Shown: piece by piece, positions 23,887-31,210 of the stretch | Position numbering within the stretch: position 1 is the first letter of the stretch | Layout of the letters: each line of letters begins with the position of its first letter | NCBI RefSeq assembly: GCF_006376615.1 | Contig: NZ_VEXQ01000001.1 | Location: forward strand, 372,001 to 436,000 | Length of the DNA stretch: 64,000 nt | Reading direction: 5' to 3' | Source: Buttiauxella sp. B2 | GTDB taxonomy: Bacteria; Pseudomonadota; Gammaproteobacteria; Enterobacterales; Enterobacteriaceae | Notes under the pieces: model-generated | Database searches by the model: none | What the model was told of the DNA's origin: nothing | What the model saw: the letters and a program-made list of their open reading frames with translations, nothing else | Program-made: the position numbers and the translations under genes

Positions 23887-24033
23887 ATGAGCAAGAAGGA
23901 GCTGGTAGATGTATTCATACGTCAGACAGCCGCCAATTGGGAAACGGCGTACCGCTACATGGAAGAGGCGAACTGGAGCTTAAGCAATGCTCTGTGCTTT
24001 TACCGATGTGACCAGAACGAAAAGCGGAGCTGA
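23887..24033 (+). CDS. 48-residue early protein with UBA-like helical pattern
   Basis: Starts MSKKELVDVFIRQTAANWET at ATG 23887 (a GTG lies one codon upstream), with a run of G as ribosome site 6 nt before. First gene of the pL-like operon. The pattern W-E-x-A-x-x-Y-M-E-x-A-N-W-S-L-x-x-A-L resembles the three-helix TAP-C/UBA fold ('NWD...A' helix turn). No function can be given. Too short for most gene callers. Confidence 0.72.
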   Translation: MSKKELVDVFIRQTAANWETAYRYMEEANWSLSNALCFYRCDQNEKRS

Positions 24034-24034
24034 A

Positions 24035-24352
24035 ATGAAAATTCTGACTATCAGAGTGGCCGATTACTTTTTCTGCAGATTGTGTAGTGAAGAAATAGAC
24101 AGGAAAAGGAAGGCTCTATACGAAGCGCTGTTACCTTCGCTTCAGGCGGCCTTCCCTGCAGAAGCTGATTTACTCAGCGTCTTTAACAGCCATTTTTTTG
24201 CTGAACTCAAAGACTACATTTTCTTCGATCACTTCGTGGCAATCAGCACAAGACATCAGCCGTATACCCTCAGGGGAATAGTCTTGGGTGAAAAGTTTAA
24301 TACGCTTACCACGGCAGTTAGGGCAAATGGGTATGATTTTGTCAGTCATTAG
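24035..24352 (+). CDS. Possible plus-strand ORF overlapping an antisense zinc-ribbon gene
   Basis: 105 codons from ATG 24035, with GGAG 6 nt upstream and the previous stop 2 nt before, so translation is possible. However, the right half lies opposite the convincing 59-codon zinc-ribbon gene 24170-24349, and the peptide has no recognisable motif. The two cannot both be strongly constrained. I favour the minus-strand gene and list this one as doubtful. Confidence 0.3.
   Translation: MKILTIRVADYFFCRLCSEEIDRKRKALYEALLPSLQAAFPAEADLLSVFNSHFFAELKDYIFFDHFVAISTRHQPYTLRGIVLGEKFNTLTTAVRANGYDFVSH
24170..24349 (-). CDS. 59-residue zinc-ribbon protein on the opposite strand of the pL operon
   Basis: MTDKIIPICPNCRGKRIKLF at the start, then a middle segment and SCADCHEV, ending VKDAE. 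Two Cys pairs (CPNC and CADC) 27 residues apart form a zinc ribbon. AAGGA stands 8 nt upstream of the ATG at 24349. The gene runs against the early plus-strand operon, so it needs its own promoter and may be expressed in the lysogen, or be an antisense to the operon. Such small zinc ribbons are frequent in lambdoid prophages. Confidence 0.68.
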   Translation of the reverse strand: MTDKIIPICPNCRGKRIKLFTQDYSPEGIRLMSCADCHEVIEENVVFEFSKKMAVKDAE

Positions 24353-24439
24353 TTTTCCTTACTTGGTTTGAACTCCCGTAAGGATACCACCGAGCCTGAA
24401 GTGATAAAAAGACAGGCACATCAACCAAAGGAGAAACTC

Positions 24440-24580
24440 ATGGTTAAGCCCTATCAGGATGTGAAAGTTCTCGACCTACAATACCTGCACGACCAGCACA
24501 GCGCCGAGACTGTATGTGATGCTGACAAACAACAAGCTGAAATTGACTCTGAATCTCACGAACATCTAACAACCTGGTGA
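24440..24580 (+). CDS. Small acidic phage protein, unknown
   Basis: 46 residues from ATG 24440 with AAGGAG 6 nt upstream. The sequence (MVKPYQDVKVLDLQYLHDQH) is acidic with a His-containing C-terminus and no motif. Sits 3 nt upstream of the DUF1482 gene in the same operon. Longer in-frame ATG at 24368 lacks a ribosome site. Confidence 0.55.
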   Translation: MVKPYQDVKVLDLQYLHDQHSAETVCDADKQQAEIDSESHEHLTTW

Positions 24581-24583
24581 TTT

Positions 24584-24775
24584 ATGACCGGAACATTATT
24601 CGCATTAGTTTTAACGACGTATTTAACCACTGGAGAGGTGCAGGAGTCGGTCATTGATGTTTACCCAACTTATTCTGAATGCATGAAATCATCCAACGAA
24701 CTGCATATTTCGGGAAATTGTTACCCGGTAGACGGCATAGTTAATATGAATGGCGAGGTACCAGCGAGGTTATAG
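24584..24775 (+). CDS. DUF1482-type phage protein
   Basis: 63 residues. 'ALVLTTYLTTGEVQESVIDVYPTYSECMKSSNELHISGNCYPVDGI' follows DUF1482: a hydrophobic start, a Tyr/Cys-containing middle and the 'ISGNCYPV' end. The N-terminus looks like an export signal (FALVLTTYLTTGE), so the protein may be periplasmic with a disulfide between the two Cys. Common in the pL operon of lambdoid prophages; role unknown. Confidence 0.8.
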   Translation: MTGTLFALVLTTYLTTGEVQESVIDVYPTYSECMKSSNELHISGNCYPVDGIVNMNGEVPARL

Positions 24776-24910
24776 ATGGACTTGGACACAGTGAAATTAA
24801 TTGCAGGGAATGTCTGCACCCTATTATTCCTTGTATATATTTACTTCATCGGCTTCTTTATGCTGGAAGTTGATTCCTGTGATGATGAGTCTGATAACCG
24901 CATAGAGTGA
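24776..24910 (+). CDS. 44-residue single-span membrane protein
   Basis: ATG 24776 directly follows the stop of the DUF1482 gene. One hydrophobic segment (CTLLFLVYIYFIGFFML) and an acidic C-terminal tail (EVDSCDDESDNRIE). Translational coupling is likely because the two genes are adjacent with no gap. Function unknown. Below the usual length cut-off of gene callers. Confidence 0.6.
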   Translation: MDLDTVKLIAGNVCTLLFLVYIYFIGFFMLEVDSCDDESDNRIE

Positions 24911-24982
24911 TTTACCCAATTTAAATTCATGCCATTTATTTGGCAGGGAATTCCGCAACCTGAACAAAGAGAATGATATATT

Positions 24983-25312
24983 ATGAAAAAACTAAACCTG
25001 TTAATTGAATTGCATCTTGAGTGCGTTATTAAATCACCAACTAAGGATGTTATTGAAGCTTCAATCGGTGACACTATCCTTGGCTTTATTTCTATCGAAA
25101 AGGACAATGATGCCGATGTGCATTGCGTCACCCCCTTTACCAACAATGGATTAATGGATGAGGTCCATTGTGTTAGCTGTGCGCTGAAAGACTTAATGCA
25201 GCACTATTCTGGGCTCGAAAAATCTAAAATCGACTTAGTTGAAACCGAAACTCGCAGTTCCAGTTCTTTCGCTGGAGTTCTGGCCGCAACTGCCTTTATG
25301 ACATCGCGCTAA
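24983..25312 (+). CDS. Hypothetical phage protein
   Basis: 109 residues (MKKLNLLIELHLECVIKSPT...). Predicted as alpha/beta with four Cys, including 'VHCVSCALKDLMQHY'. The last 20 residues (SSSFAGVLAATAFMTSR) are small-residue rich. ATG 24983 follows a weak purine stretch. It sits in the pL operon and is followed by a GC-rich hairpin at 25320-25336. Not recognised. Confidence 0.6.
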   Translation: MKKLNLLIELHLECVIKSPTKDVIEASIGDTILGFISIEKDNDADVHCVTPFTNNGLMDEVHCVSCALKDLMQHYSGLEKSKIDLVETETRSSSSFAGVLAATAFMTSR

Positions 25313-25319
25313 ACCTTGC

Positions 25320-25340
25320 GCCCCGCGAAGCGGGGCATTT
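25320..25340 (+). terminator. Hairpin between two pL-operon genes
   Basis: GCCCCGC/GCGGGGC stem with a GAA loop followed by ATTTAT. It could cause partial termination in the operon before xis/int. Confidence 0.55.
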
Positions 25341-25395
25341 ATCAGTATGTGCACTTACGTAGTGTCCAGACTGATAAATCAAACCAGGAGCGATG

Positions 25396-25644
25396 ATGTT
25401 TAATCCAGAAGTCTTCACGTTAAATCTAATTACCGGAAATGTAGCCGAGGTTATCACATGTGAAAACGTGTTTGCGTATGTAGCTTTTGATAATACGGGT
25501 AACGCACAAGTTAAATTCCCGGAAGGGATCACGCATGAAAAATTCGAAACTAATGGAGCTGCTTTAAATGAAATAGCTCGAATTTGGTTCCTTATTTTAG
25601 ATGCAGAAGAGTTATCTAAGAAACGAATTGAGGTGCATAAATGA
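25396..25644 (+). CDS. Hypothetical phage protein
   Basis: 82 residues from ATG 25396; the ATG at 25393 is too near the AGGAG. Beta-rich N-terminus (PEVFTLNLITGNVAEVITCE) and helical C-terminus. Overlaps the next gene by 4 nt. No motif recognised; likely a conserved early-region protein. Confidence 0.6.
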   Translation: MFNPEVFTLNLITGNVAEVITCENVFAYVAFDNTGNAQVKFPEGITHEKFETNGAALNEIARIWFLILDAEELSKKRIEVHK

Positions 25645-25838
25645 AATATTGCTCTAATTGTAATAAACAACATGACGAATCAGAAATGCTTTCATGTCAG
25701 GAGCGCGGTCGAATGGGTTTTCACACCAAATATTTTTGTCGCGACACCAACTGTTATAAAGAGCATTTAAGAAAAAAATCAGTGCGTTCAGTATATCGTA
25801 AAACTATTTACGCTCGCGCCGGAATCTCTCGCTACTAA
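25641..25838 (+). CDS. Small zinc-binding type phage protein
   Basis: 65 residues. CSNC near the N-terminus, then CQERGR and 'YFCRDTNCYKEH', with further basic residues at the C-terminus. The spacing suggests one treble-clef or zinc-ribbon site using CxxC and CxxxxC pairs. ATGA overlap with the preceding gene. Basic C-terminus (KKSVRSVYRKTIYAR) suggests nucleic acid contact. Not recognised beyond that. Confidence 0.65.
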   Translation: MKYCSNCNKQHDESEMLSCQERGRMGFHTKYFCRDTNCYKEHLRKKSVRSVYRKTIYARAGISRY

Positions 25839-25855
25839 CATCAAAGGGTAATCAA

Positions 25856-27331
25856 ATGGAAGTTTTTTCTTATCTAATCAAAGCAAAGAAAACTAGCGGC
25901 AAAAAACATCTCTTTATCTGGATTGAGGCCAAGAATGAATTAGCCGCAGAACGCAAGGTTATGGTTATTCTGGATGATGCTGATATTGAGACGGGTAAAG
26001 GTGGAGACTATTTCTCTCCAACTCGTACGGAATATTGCGCATTTGATGATATGCCTCTGGCAGAAGTGTTGGATGATACCTGGTGCGACCGTTACCAGTT
26101 GGGTGAAGATAATATTACGTGGAACCTGCTCCAACCCAGTGTAAGCGGCGAATGTTCAACAGCAGTCGAGACAGTCAAGGAATCCAGCCCCCCAGTCTTA
26201 AAAACAGTCGCGACACTCTCCTTTCGTCATCGTGTGCTGGCTCATTACATCAGCACAGGATATCAATATCATGTGGATCAACAGCAACTGACCGCCATCG
26301 TTGCTCTTGAGATGGATACAGATAATAAATTCACTCAAAACCTGATGCTGGCTTGTGAGAATACCAATGAGCTGAAGGACTATAGCGACTTCAATCTTTT
26401 CACCATCATCGATAGCGTTAAAACCATCTTCCCTTCTGATAAGCCAGCTCCACCATTCAATGACATGCTCACTTTCATGAAGAAGTACGCTAGTACTGAA
26501 CACATCGATCGTAGCCTGATGATGCAAGCCTGGATAAAGGGGAACCGCGACTTTAAATCAGAACAAAAATTGACGTCCCCGGATGCTAAAGGCCTGAATA
26601 AGACAGATCGAGGCACGGGATTTACCATGACTCATGACATTTTGGCACTTGAAGTTGCACTCGGGCTCCTCGGCCGAACAATGGATTTTGATATTTACAA
26701 CTTGCCCGGCAGCATCGTTAACCGCGCACGTGAAATCATCAATACAAAAGAGAAACCCTTTCCACAGTGGCAAGACGCGTGGCGCAACGTGCCAGAATGC
26801 CTGCAGTATTCTCGAGCCTCCGTCATCCAGTCAGTTAAATGTGCTCCGGAAGGTCTACCACTTGCCCCGGGCAAACTGATGCACTACCTAAACAAAACAC
26901 TCACTGAAACCGATCATGAGCATCCTGCAGCAGGCATCGTTGCAGCAGCGTGCGGCATCGAGCAAATACAGACAGCCAGTAATGATCCAGCACTTTCTAC
27001 AGGAACAGCGGTTGAAGAGCTTAATGCTGGCCCTGATAAAACCGCTACGGTTATTGAAATGGACCAAACTGGCCAGAGTAGCGCCCCTGCGGACAAGAAA
27101 CAGGTAAATGGCAACCAAAAGGAGCCAAAATCCGGCAACGTGATACCAGTATTTCCTACCAGCACACCAGTTACTGTAAATATGGCCACCTTATCTTACC
27201 AGCAGCAGTTAACCATCGCGGCTTTGAAGGGCTTATGTGCTAACCCAGCTTGTATCGGTACTTTTGATGATATTGCCGCCATGGCTATGACCCTGGCTAA
27301 GTCGATTGGGAAGGTCGAGGCAAGCGTATGA
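25856..27331 (+). CDS. RecE N-terminal-domain homologue without the exonuclease domain
   Basis: 491 residues. Residues about 190-370 align by eye with the N-terminal half of Rac RecE (exonuclease VIII): 'KTIFPSDKPAPP', 'LMMQAWIKGNR', 'LNKTDRGTGF', 'DFDIYNLPGS', 'LNKTLTETDHEHP'. Rac RecE continues for another 450 residues with the PD-(D/E)xK nuclease, which is absent here; instead there is a Thr/Gln/Pro-rich linker and a 50-residue helical end ('YQQQLTIAALKGLCANPACI'). So this protein should not act as RecE exonuclease. No recT follows. The role of the RecE N-terminal region is unclear even in Rac. Confidence 0.8.
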   Translation: MEVFSYLIKAKKTSGKKHLFIWIEAKNELAAERKVMVILDDADIETGKGGDYFSPTRTEYCAFDDMPLAEVLDDTWCDRYQLGEDNITWNLLQPSVSGECSTAVETVKESSPPVLKTVATLSFRHRVLAHYISTGYQYHVDQQQLTAIVALEMDTDNKFTQNLMLACENTNELKDYSDFNLFTIIDSVKTIFPSDKPAPPFNDMLTFMKKYASTEHIDRSLMMQAWIKGNRDFKSEQKLTSPDAKGLNKTDRGTGFTMTHDILALEVALGLLGRTMDFDIYNLPGSIVNRAREIINTKEKPFPQWQDAWRNVPECLQYSRASVIQSVKCAPEGLPLAPGKLMHYLNKTLTETDHEHPAAGIVAAACGIEQIQTASNDPALSTGTAVEELNAGPDKTATVIEMDQTGQSSAPADKKQVNGNQKEPKSGNVIPVFPTSTPVTVNMATLSYQQQLTIAALKGLCANPACIGTFDDIAAMAMTLAKSIGKVEASV

Positions 27332-27693
27332 AAATCTCAAGCAAGCACGATGCAGCTACAGCAATTTTGCTGGCCCTAACTGACAAACCGCAAACGCTAA
27401 CGGCAATCTCCAGGGTGACCTGTCTTTCGATCAGCTACCTGGAGCAGTTGGCATCCGATTTACGCAAGGCAAAACTCATCGTTCCTCATCGCGGCCCGGG
27501 TGGTGGGTATACCCTTTCCCGCCCACTGTCTGAAATTACTGTTGCGGATATTTTTTCAGCTATGGACACCGGCTCCCAACGTAAAAGTAGCGGCTTATTT
27601 GCTGAAATAAGGCGCCGTGTGGCGCTTGTAGTTTTAAGTGATTTCAGTGCCGGGGATAAATGCAACGCTGAAGCTCAGCCATGTACAAAGTAA
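27328..27693 (+). CDS. Rrf2/IscR-like winged-helix regulator
   Basis: 121 residues, ATGA overlap with the RecE-like gene. 'AISRVTCLSISYLEQLASDLRKAKLIVPHRGPGGGYTLSRP' is the Rrf2 recognition helix and wing, nearly as in IscR, with the GPGGGY turn. The effector region is short: Cys at about 112 and 118 only, not the three-Cys iron-sulfur site of IscR. It may therefore bind DNA without a cluster. Prophage-borne Rrf2 proteins are uncommon but known. Confidence 0.8.
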   Translation: MKISSKHDAATAILLALTDKPQTLTAISRVTCLSISYLEQLASDLRKAKLIVPHRGPGGGYTLSRPLSEITVADIFSAMDTGSQRKSSGLFAEIRRRVALVVLSDFSAGDKCNAEAQPCTK

Positions 27694-27866
27694 CCGCGAC
27701 AATCTTAAAACCGGGTGGTCTGCCTGTCACATGGACGCACATGACGAAGGAACGGCTGACGAGCGCTCAGTGTGAAAAGATGCTTTCCAAAGGGAAAGAG
27801 GCAGGCAAGACCGCCGGTGAGATAGTGAAAGTTTCTGACTTTAAGTGCGTGAGTGATTTTCAATAA
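27681..27866 (+). CDS. DUF1187-type phage protein
   Basis: 61 residues (MYKVTATILKPGGLPVTWTH). 'ATILKPGGLPVTWT', a central helix with 'SAQCEKMLSKG' and the end 'VKVSDFKCVSDF' fit DUF1187, small proteins that precede xis in lambdoid prophages. Overlaps the Rrf2-like gene by 13 nt. Role unknown. Confidence 0.75.
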   Translation: MYKVTATILKPGGLPVTWTHMTKERLTSAQCEKMLSKGKEAGKTAGEIVKVSDFKCVSDFQ

Positions 27867-27918
27867 TCAGATTTAAACCGGCTCAGCTTGTAGAGTTTGA
27901 GTCGGTCATGAGGTGAAT

Positions 27919-28188
27919 ATGTCTAAATACGTTTCTCTGATTACCTGGGCTGGCATGTACTACGAAAATCCTCCAAGCCGGGACACATTGCGCCGCTGGG
28001 CGCGTAACGGAAATATTTACCCGGCTCCTGAATTACAGGGAAGGGAATATCTGGTTTTACCGGAAGCTTTTTACATCAAACCGAATAAATGTGCGATAAG
28101 GCTGGAACAGCATCAGCCTAATGGTCGCATCGGTAGAAAAAGCTCGCTGCTGGAAAAGTTGATCAATGAGTCGGAGAAAAAACTATGA
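27919..28188 (+). CDS. xis: Excisionase
   Basis: 89 residues from ATG 27919 with AGGTG just upstream; a GTG two codons earlier is in frame. 'LITWAGMYYENPPSRDTLRRWARNGNIYPAPELQGREYLVLPEAFYI' is the excisionase wHTH of the HK022/Gifsy type, with the recognition helix 'RDTLRRWARNG'. The C-terminus overlaps the integrase start by 23 nt. It binds attP arms to favour excision. Confidence 0.88.
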   Translation: MSKYVSLITWAGMYYENPPSRDTLRRWARNGNIYPAPELQGREYLVLPEAFYIKPNKCAIRLEQHQPNGRIGRKSSLLEKLINESEKKL

Positions 28189-29245
28189 CGCCAATTTGCC
28201 GAGAAATCTTACCTATCGGGCTAAATACAAAGCTTACTACTGGCGAAATCCTCTGACAAAAAAGGAAATTCCTCTTGGCCAAATCTCCCGCCGCGACGCG
28301 GTTACTCAGGCTATAGAAGCGAACAATTTCATTGAGCAACAATTTACGCCGGTGGCGTTGATGGAAAGGCTAACGGGTGAGCACGAATTTACTCTCACCG
28401 AATGGCTGGAACGATACGAGGCTATCCTGTTACGCCGTGAGTTGGCTGTTAACACGTATAAAGTGAGATCGGGACAAATCAAAACTATCGGGGAAAAATT
28501 GGGGGATATGGTGTTATCGAAGGTCACGACTCTACATGTCGCAGAATTTCTAGAACCATGGATTATTGAAGGGAAGAAAACGATGGCGGGGGCTATGCGT
28601 TCAGTTCTTTCTGATATTTTCAGAGAAGCCATTGTGGGGGGACGAATTACCATAAATCCGGTAGAGCCCACTAGAGCACCGAAAATAACAGTGTCGCGCC
28701 AGCGACTTTCGCTTGAACAATTCCAGGCTATTCGGCATGCAGCTGAGCACCAACCAGCATGGTTTGGCCTGGCAATGGATCTGGCGCTGGTAGCCGGGCA
28801 GCGGCGTGAGGATGTTACAAAGATGAAGTTCAGCGACATTTACGATGACCGGCTGCATGTAACTCAGGTTAAGACCGGAGCAATGATCGCCATTCCGCTA
28901 TCACTGACGCTGAATAGCGCAGGATTAAAACTCGGCGCCCTGATTGATTGCTGTCGCCTGGCCAGCCGCAGTGAATTTTTGGTCAGTGCCGGAATCCGGA
29001 AAAACAGCCCAGATGGTTCCGTTCACCCGGATAGTTTGACCAAAGGTTTTGTCAAAGCGCGCATTAATGCCGGAATAGAATTAAGCGGCACACCTCCAAC
29101 ATTTCACGAGATCCGCAGCTTGTCCGGACGGCTTTATGAGAAAGTATTTGGAAAGGAATTCACTCAAAAGTTGTTAGGACATAAGTCAGAAAAAATGACT
29201 GAAAAGTATTTGGACTCGAGGGAAAAAGCGTTTACATTGCTTTAA
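28166..29245 (+). CDS. int: Tyrosine-recombinase integrase
   Basis: 359 residues. N-terminal arm-binding region with 'YRAKYKAYYWRNPLTKKEIP', a core-binding region near residues 85-160, and the catalytic domain with Arg in AGQRREDV, 'HEIRSLSGRLY' (His and second Arg), 'LLGHKSEKMTEKY' with the nucleophile Tyr. All catalytic residues are present. It carries the phage in and out of the sdsR/sraC locus whose repeat lies 5 nt downstream of the stop codon. Confidence 0.93.
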   Translation: MSRRKNYDANLPRNLTYRAKYKAYYWRNPLTKKEIPLGQISRRDAVTQAIEANNFIEQQFTPVALMERLTGEHEFTLTEWLERYEAILLRRELAVNTYKVRSGQIKTIGEKLGDMVLSKVTTLHVAEFLEPWIIEGKKTMAGAMRSVLSDIFREAIVGGRITINPVEPTRAPKITVSRQRLSLEQFQAIRHAAEHQPAWFGLAMDLALVAGQRREDVTKMKFSDIYDDRLHVTQVKTGAMIAIPLSLTLNSAGLKLGALIDCCRLASRSEFLVSAGIRKNSPDGSVHPDSLTKGFVKARINAGIELSGTPPTFHEIRSLSGRLYEKVFGKEFTQKLLGHKSEKMTEKYLDSREKAFTLL

Positions 29246-29250
29246 GAGGG

Positions 29251-29350
29251 AAAAAGACCGAATACGGGATTTCGTGGATTTTTCGTGTAATTTCGTGCAT
29301 CAGGCAGTAACCATTTGATTTATAAGAAGAATAAAAAAAGACCGAATACG
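29251..29350. repeat. Two copies of the 16-bp att-like repeat at the prophage right end
   Basis: AAAAAGACCGAATACG occurs at 29251-29266 and again at 29335-29350, 84 bp apart. The second copy is the 3' end of sdsR including its terminator. The DNA between holds three direct ATTTCGTG/TTTCGTG boxes (about 29269-29300) that could be integrase arm sites. Normally one core copy sits at each prophage end, so two at one end is unusual. Confidence 0.65.
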
Positions 29351-29436
29351 ATTCCTATATTCGGTCCAGGGAAATGGCTCTTGGGAGAGAGCCGTGCGCT
29401 AAAAGTTGGCATTAATGCAGGCAAACATCGCCTTGC
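29333..29436 (-). ncRNA. sdsR: SdsR (RyeB) small RNA
   Basis: About 104 nt on the minus strand, starting GCAAGGCGATGTTTGCCTGC and ending at a terminator whose stem is GACCGAATA/TATTCGGTC with a T run. Sequence and length agree with SdsR of E. coli and Salmonella. The -10 region TATTCT preceded by C at -13 suits sigma-S, which is known to drive sdsR. SdsR is an Hfq-dependent stationary-phase RNA that represses porin and mismatch-repair mRNAs. The gene remains complete after prophage insertion. Confidence 0.92.
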
Positions 29437-29527
29437 CTTCTAAGAATAGATTACCGGAGCAGGTTTTCCAGTCCGGCGCAAAAGTGTTCGGAAAAAAACC
29501 GCGTTACAGGTGACATTTTAGAAAAAG

Positions 29528-29566
29528 ACCGCAATGCCCGTACTACGGATATTGCGGTTTTTTATT
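29528..29566 (+). terminator. Terminator of SraC
   Basis: ACCGCAAT/ATTGCGGT stem of 8 bp with a 15-nt loop followed by six T on the plus strand. Confidence 0.85.
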
Positions 29567-29589
29567 ATTGATGAATAGCTTAGCGCGTT

Positions 29590-29931
29590 TTAACTACATA
29601 ACTTCTCTGCACGTTCAATAAACGGAGTAAGACTCATTTTTTGCCCTGGCTGCTTAGGATCGTCTATTTGAATCACAGAAATTGGCTGGCCAGTCGTTTT
29701 GCCGCTGCTAACTTGTTGCTGGGCTGCATCGTTCAACGGGTATTGCATCAGCGTACTAGGGTTGATCGCAAATAATGCATGTCCCGGACGGCAACTTAGC
29801 ATCACCTCTTCACGGTTAAATGCCCAGTTATCTTTACCCATTTCAAAACGGCTAACAGTGATAATTTGTGGTGCTGCCAATGCACTACCCGCACAGGCCA
29901 GCAATAACAACGTCAGAATACTTTTTTTCAT
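29590..29931 (-). CDS. yebY: YebY family secreted protein
   Basis: 113 residues from ATG 29931 ([20 protein letters not shown]), the E. coli length; a longer start at 29952 is not used. A Sec signal peptide ends near Ala20 (SALAA). The mature domain is a DUF2511 family protein with Cys in '[10 protein letters not shown]' and at the C-terminus (EKLCS), which may form a disulfide. Downstream of copC-copD in one operon, so a link to copper handling is likely; YebY has been reported as a copper-related periplasmic protein. Confidence 0.9.
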   Translation of the reverse strand: MKKSILTLLLLACAGSALAAPQIITVSRFEMGKDNWAFNREEVMLSCRPGHALFAINPSTLMQYPLNDAAQQQVSSGKTTGQPISVIQIDDPKQPGQKMSLTPFIERAEKLCS

Positions 29932-29957
29932 GAATATCTCTTGAGCTAACAACGCCT

Positions 29958-30830
29958 TCAGTACGGTTCCCAGGTAGCGAATACGCTAACCGCCATGAGT
30001 ACCAATGCTGACAAAATAACTTCCAGCCAGGTCAACTGGATAAACTGTTTTGTTGCCGTTGGCGCCCGGTTAAATCGTGGCACCAAAAAATAGCGGTTAT
30101 AGAGTGCGATGATAACCATCATTGCGACAAAGACAACTTTCACGCCCAACAAGCGAACGTAGTTGCTTTCCATTGGCAATGACCAACCCAGAATCATCAA
30201 GCTATTAATTAATCCGCTCAGTAATACGGCAGCAACGGCTATATGTCCGTAACGAGAAAAGCGCATCATTGCAGTAATAGCAGCTCTCTGCCAGCGTGGT
30301 TTTCTCGCCATACGCATACACATCAGCAACGGCAATAACCCCCCCACCCACCAGCCTGCGCTAAGAAGATGTACGGCGTGGTTCATTCGTTGTAAACCGC
30401 CAACAGTCCCTTCTCGCATCGCAGCATGCCCTACACCCGCCAGCAAAATCAGTTGCGCGGCCGCAAGAATGAGTAGCATCGCTTGTAAAGTTCGCGGTTT
30501 GAGCAGTAACACCACAACCGTCACCACACCGAGCAATATCTGCCATAGCCAAACTGAGCCAAAACGCGTGCCCAGGACTGCCTGCCAAATTTGCGGGTTG
30601 ATTGCATCGTGCCATCCGCTCCCCATTATCCCGGCCTGAGCACATAACAGCAAAGTTGCACTCAGCATTGTCATCCACACGGCAGAGTGCCACAACCATT
30701 TCAGCCTGCGAATGAGTACCGGTTTAAACGCTTGCGGGGCTAATAATGAGCAAGCTATGGTGCTACCCAGCAGCACCATGAGAGCAGTGAAATGAATGAA
30801 TCGCAGCGCGATATAGAAACCAGATAACAT
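29958..30830 (-). CDS. copD: Copper homeostasis membrane protein CopD (YebZ)
   Basis: 290 residues with eight predicted membrane spans, matching the CopD family ('[20 protein letters not shown]', '[18 protein letters not shown]', '[18 protein letters not shown]'-type end). It contains conserved His (RFIHFT, HAAMREG, '[13 protein letters not shown]') that may pass copper across the membrane. Lies 5 nt after copC. In E. coli the yobA-yebZ-yebY cluster is conserved next to holE as here. Confidence 0.9.
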   Translation of the reverse strand: MLSGFYIALRFIHFTALMVLLGSTIACSLLAPQAFKPVLIRRLKWLWHSAVWMTMLSATLLLCAQAGIMGSGWHDAINPQIWQAVLGTRFGSVWLWQILLGVVTVVVLLLKPRTLQAMLLILAAAQLILLAGVGHAAMREGTVGGLQRMNHAVHLLSAGWWVGGLLPLLMCMRMARKPRWQRAAITAMMRFSRYGHIAVAAVLLSGLINSLMILGWSLPMESNYVRLLGVKVVFVAMMVIIALYNRYFLVPRFNRAPTATKQFIQLTWLEVILSALVLMAVSVFATWEPY

Positions 30831-30835
30831 TCGGT

Positions 30836-31210
30836 TTATTTCACCGAGAAGTGATACTTCCCTTTAGTTTTGTGGCCATCAACAGACACCACATGCCAGT
30901 TAACCTGGTAGTCACCCGGTTTCAGAGGTTCTTCAACCGGAACAATAAGTTGTTTTTCATCTTTCTCATTACGCTTTGCTGTACCGGTTTTCACCGCAGC
31001 TTGCTGTGGCCCGGTAAGCGTGAGTCCGCTAAAATTCGCCTCAACACCTTCGGAGAAATTAAGGGTAATAGCCTGTGGTGACGCGGTTACCGCAGCATCT
31101 GCCGCAGGGTATTGATGCTTTAAATGTGCGTGTGCAATAGCGGAGCCGGAAGCTGTCAGAGCGGTAAAGAGTGTAGCGATGGTAAAGAGACGAGAGCGAG
31201 TGAAAGCCAT
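30836..31210 (-). CDS. copC: Periplasmic copper-binding protein CopC (YobA)
   Basis: 124 residues. Signal peptide ends ...SAIA, giving mature N-terminus HAHLKHQYPAADA. The first His, the later Asp/His in 'SVDGHKTKG' form the type-2 Cu(II) site of CopC proteins. Beta-barrel with the 'LNFSEGVEANFSGLTLTG' central part. First gene of the operon with copD and yebY. Confidence 0.92.
   Translation of the reverse strand: MAFTRSRLFTIATLFTALTASGSAIAHAHLKHQYPAADAAVTASPQAITLNFSEGVEANFSGLTLTGPQQAAVKTGTAKRNEKDEKQLIVPVEEPLKPGDYQVNWHVVSVDGHKTKGKYHFSVK

Larger units (their letters stand above)
1..29332. mobile_element. Prophage, right-hand part (contractile-tailed, lambdoid early region)
   Basis: A continuous run of phage genes fills the left part of the window: integrase and excisionase at the right end, a divergent repressor/Cro switch near 23.2 kb, replication, late antiterminator, lysis, terminase, head, sheath and tube. 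The tail sheath (DUF3383) and tube (DUF3277) proteins indicate a contractile tail. The element starts left of the window, because the tape measure gene is cut at position 1 and no baseplate or fibre genes are visible. The right boundary is placed at the sdsR 3' end (direct repeat 29335-29350). Every expected module in the visible part appears intact, so the phage could be functional, though the left half cannot be judged. Confidence 0.96.
29318..29566 (+). ncRNA. SraC (RyeA) small RNA, antisense to SdsR; 5' end uncertain
   Basis: On the plus strand across sdsR, ending at the terminator at 29528-29566. In E. coli RyeA is about 250-275 nt and fully overlaps SdsR; RyeA is consumed by pairing with SdsR. 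The 3' end here is clear. The 5' end and promoter would lie around 29290-29320, that is, in DNA contributed by the prophage, so the promoter may have been replaced. Confidence 0.55.

Noticed and set aside
24841-25146. Minus-strand 101-codon ORF in the pL operon
   Set aside because: Opposite two better supported plus-strand genes; Ser-rich composition typical of antisense reading.
25296-25673. Minus-strand 125-codon ORF
   Set aside because: Antisense to the 25396-25644 gene and the start of the zinc-binding gene; no motif.
29246-29589. tRNA gene as the phage attachment site
   Set aside because: No cloverleaf can be folded; the repeat coincides with the SdsR 3' end instead.
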